NCBI GenBank assembly: GCA_016201805.1
Contig: JACQCB010000193.1
Coordinates: 1-6,240, forward strand
Direction of reading: 5' to 3'
Source: Nitrospirota bacterium
Lineage (GTDB): Bacteria; Nitrospirota; Nitrospiria; Nitrospirales; Nitrospiraceae
DNA length: 6,240 nucleotides
How positions within the stretch are numbered: position 1 is the first letter of the stretch; the number at the start of each line of letters is the position of its first letter. A program made the position numbers and the translations under genes. Below, piece by piece: positions 4,676 through 6,240 of this stretch. The notes beneath the pieces are model-generated. The model searched no databases and was not told where the DNA came from. It saw only the letters and a program-made list of their open reading frames with translations.

Positions 4676-5932
4676 TCACGCTTCCCTGATCCCGTATTTC
4701 TTCAGTTTGTAGGCCACTTGCCTCGGCGTGAGCCCCAACGCGCGCGCCGCCCGTGCCTGGACCCAGCCAGCACCCTCCAGTGCGGCCATGAGCTGCTTCC
4801 GTTCGATTTCTTGCAGGCTTTCTCCGAGCGACTGTCGCGCTGCGCGATCATGTTTCGCTTGGCTGGGTTGCCCACCGGTCACCTGCCGCATGTCCGAGAA
4901 ATACCCGTGGAGCGACGGCGGGACGCTGTCCAGCGTGACGAGGTCGTGGCTGGATTCCACCATGACCACCAGCCGCTCCACGCAATTCTGCAATTCCCGT
5001 ACATTGCCGGGCCAGTGGTATCGGGCCATGAGCATCAGGAGATCGCGTCCCAACCGCACCTGTCGGTGATTCTCCCGGTTGAACCGCGCCAGGAAGTGCT
5101 CGATCAAGAGCGGAATATCCCCCGTTCGATCACGCAAGGGCGGCAGAACGATGGGCACCACGTTGAGGCGATAATAGAGGTCTTCCCGGAACGATCCCGC
5201 CTGCACCATCGCCTCCAGGTCCCGGTGGGTCGCGGAGATCACGCGCACGTCCACCGACAGCAACCGATTGCCGCCGACCCGCTCGAAGCATTTATCCTGG
5301 AGCACGCGCAGCAGCTTCACTTGGGTGCCAAGCGGAACATCCCCGATTTCATCCAGGAACAGGGTCCCGCCGTCGGCCAGCTCAAACCGCCCCTTGCGCG
5401 TTTCCACGGCGCCGGTAAAGGCGCCTCGCTCGTGTCCAAACAGTTCGCTCTCCAGCAAAGTCTCGGTCACGGCTGCGCAGTGCAGCCGGACAAACGGGCC
5501 CCTGGCCCGCTCTCCTTCCAGATGGATCGCCTTGGCCACCAACTCCTTGCCGGTCCCGCTTTCCCCACGGAGCAACACGGTCGCCTGGCTAGGACTGACG
5601 CGTTTGATCTCCTGATAGACCTGCCGCATGGCGTCGCTTTGCCCCACGAGATTCACCGGACCGCCCGTGCGGAGGCTTCCCTTGCCCCCTTCTTCTTTCA
5701 TCGTGCCGGCCGGGCTCCCCGGCTGACCGGAGCCACTCTTCCCTTCAGCCAGTCTGGCCCGCACCGCATGAAGGCGGCGCTGGATCAGAACCAGCGCCTC
5801 TTCAAGCCGTTGCGGCACTTGGCCGGGACCGGCCAAGGCGGAGACAACGGCTTCCAAGACCGCGCATTCGTCCGCCAAGGAAGCCTGCTCCTGTACCGAC
5901 ATCCGTTCGTTCGCCATCTCAACCACAGCCAT
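4676..5932 (-). CDS. Sigma-54-dependent transcriptional activator, NifA/NtrC-like, with truncated sensory domain
   Basis: The product has 418 residues from the ATG at 5932 (a GTG at 5935 is also possible); the Shine-Dalgarno is weak. Residue numbers here count from that GTG. The AAA+ sigma-54 interaction domain spans about 94-325: Walker A GESGTGKE (124-131), the sigma-54 contact loop GAFTGA (171-176), Walker B LFLDEIGD (192-199), the arginine-finger region FREDLYYRL (249-257) and WPGNVREL (308-315). The C-terminal Fis-type HTH (about 375-416) ends in ARALGLTPRQVAYKLKKYGI, which is closest to NifA. NifA proteins carry an N-terminal GAF domain of about 150 residues or more. Here only about 90 residues precede the AAA+ domain: a helical segment like the start of a GAF, then a Gly/Ser/Lys-rich linker. 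No receiver domain is seen. It lies between glnA and the transporter-cynS genes. Control of these genes and of the sigma-54 promoter at 718-733 is inferred. Confidence 0.93.
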   Translation of the reverse strand: MAVVEMANERMSVQEQASLADECAVLEAVVSALAGPGQVPQRLEEALVLIQRRLHAVRARLAEGKSGSGQPGSPAGTMKEEGGKGSLRTGGPVNLVGQSDAMRQVYQEIKRVSPSQATVLLRGESGTGKELVAKAIHLEGERARGPFVRLHCAAVTETLLESELFGHERGAFTGAVETRKGRFELADGGTLFLDEIGDVPLGTQVKLLRVLQDKCFERVGGNRLLSVDVRVISATHRDLEAMVQAGSFREDLYYRLNVVPIVLPPLRDRTGDIPLLIEHFLARFNRENHRQVRLGRDLLMLMARYHWPGNVRELQNCVERLVVMVESSHDLVTLDSVPPSLHGYFSDMRQVTGGQPSQAKHDRAARQSLGESLQEIERKQLMAALEGAGWVQARAARALGLTPRQVAYKLKKYGIREA

Positions 5933-5977
5933 CACAAATCACCAGTGTGTGTGAATCCCCCTCGCGAAGTCCTTGTC

Positions 5978-5993
5978 CGCAACGGTCGCGCCA
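5978..5993 (-). promoter_or_regulatory. Sigma-54 (-24/-12)-like promoter upstream of the activator gene
   Basis: The minus strand reads TGGCGC-GACCG-TTGCG, with GG and GC separated by exactly 10 bases and only two departures from the consensus TGGCAC-N5-TTGCW. The predicted start near 5967 leaves a 35-nt leader to the ATG at 5932. The element begins inside the T-tract of the glnA terminator. If functional, it would make the activator part of the sigma-54 regulon and possibly autoregulated. Confidence 0.55.
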
Positions 5994-6064
5994 AATAAAA
6001 GGGCGCCAGCGTTCCACCGAGAACCTCCTCGCCCGAGGTGTCTCTCAATGGAGCTGGCGCCCTT
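5993..6064 (-). terminator. Rho-independent terminator downstream of glnA, with long structured hairpin
   Basis: AAGGGCGCCAGC (6064-6053 on the minus strand) pairs perfectly with GCTGGCGCCCTT (6010-5999), and TTTTATTT follows. The 42-base interior is itself largely paired (TCCA/TGGA, GAGA/TCTC, CCTC/GAGG around a GGGC loop), so the whole is one long interrupted hairpin. It would end the glnA message before the activator gene. Confidence 0.8.
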
Positions 6065-6073
6065 GCCAGAAGA

Positions 6074-6099
6074 ACGGCCCGACGACGTTGTCGGACCGT
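6074..6099 (-). terminator. First hairpin downstream of glnA
   Basis: On the minus strand ACGGTCCGAC pairs with GTCGGGCCGT around the loop AACGTC (10 bp including one U-G pair). It is followed by TCTTCTGG, only a weak U-rich tail. It lies 83 bp after the glnA stop and immediately ahead of the stronger terminator, as a tandem 3' structure that may stabilise the message. Confidence 0.5.
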
Positions 6100-6104
6100 C
6101 CCTT

Positions 6105-6144
6105 CTTACTCTTGCTTACTCTTGCCCTGCTTGTCTTGCCCTGC
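6105..6144. repeat. Short direct repeats in the glnA 3' region
   Basis: CTTACTCTTG occurs twice in tandem (6105-6114, 6115-6124), and CTTGCCCTGC occurs twice four bases apart (6121-6130, 6135-6144). This is low-complexity pyrimidine-rich DNA between the glnA stop and its hairpins. No coding or regulatory role is evident. Confidence 0.6.
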
Positions 6145-6181
6145 GTTCAGCCGGCTGTGATTCCGGCGGCCTCGCCCTTAC

Positions 6182-6240
6182 CTACACATCGTAGTAGAGA
6201 AAGAACTCGTAGGGATGCGGACGAAGCCGGAGTTGATCGA
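6182..6240 (-). CDS. glnA: Glutamine synthetase, C-terminal end (partial at right edge)
   Basis: The minus strand read from the window edge gives DQLRLRPHPYEFFLYYDV and a TAG stop at 6184-6182. RPHPYEF.LYYD is the typical C-terminus of type I glutamine synthetase, the ATP-dependent enzyme that joins ammonia to glutamate in the cytoplasm. Only 18 complete codons are visible, so adenylylation motifs and the subtype cannot be judged. As the first gene of the cluster it fits the nitrogen theme: ammonia released by cyanase is assimilated by this enzyme. Two hairpins follow the stop codon. Confidence 0.9.
   Translation of the reverse strand, partial: DQLRLRPHPYEFFLYYDV

Noticed and set aside
4313..5998. 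Plus-strand open frame (561 codons) spanning the binding-protein start and the whole activator gene
   Set aside because: It covers two real genes and a terminator-containing gap on the other strand, and the protein has no coherent motif.
6105..6144. CRISPR-like array in the repeats after glnA
   Set aside because: The units are 10 bp, adjacent or 4 bp apart, with no spacers of array length.

Overview
The window looks like a nitrogen-acquisition locus from a nitrite-oxidising Nitrospira-type bacterium, or a close relative. That placement rests on gene content (cyanase, an NrtABD-type ABC importer, glnA, Amt and a NifA-like sigma-54 activator in one cluster) and on the style of the proteins. 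It is an inference, since no marker gene is present. All real genes are on the minus strand, so transcription runs from high to low coordinates.

In transcription order: (1) 6182-6240 is the last codons of glutamine synthetase (glnA), followed by two hairpins, the second a strong terminator. (2) 4676-5932 encodes a sigma-54-dependent activator (AAA+ plus Fis-type HTH) with a shortened, GAF-less N-terminus. A good -24/-12 element lies just upstream of it, directly after the glnA terminator. (3) 4596-3295, 3255-2353 and 2335-1468 are the Tat-exported binding protein, permease and ATPase of a nitrate/cyanate/taurine-class importer. The ATPase is split by a perfect 19-bp tandem duplication exactly at Walker B. 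(4) 1393-953 is a complete cyanase (cynS), ending at a 38-bp perfect palindrome that acts as terminator. (5) 653-396 is a small winged-helix-like protein behind a near-perfect sigma-54 promoter, with an inverted repeat about 97 bp upstream of the predicted start. (6) Overlapping its stop codon is the start of an ammonium transporter (amt). After about 41 codons this frame continues into unrelated protein that resembles the cytochrome c biogenesis factor CcmF and runs off the left edge.

Working model: the importer brings in cyanate (or nitrate/nitrite), CynS converts cyanate plus bicarbonate to ammonia and CO2, GlnA and Amt handle the ammonia, and the sigma-54 activator coordinates the set. 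The most notable points are the sigma-54 promoter plus dyad ahead of the winged-helix/amt operon, the truncated activator with its own sigma-54-type promoter, the 19-bp duplication that breaks the ATPase, and the Amt/CcmF in-frame join, which is probably a misassembly or a recombination scar. No mobile element, tRNA, rRNA or CRISPR array is visible. I see no convincing wholly novel system; the novelty lies in the regulation and the lesions.
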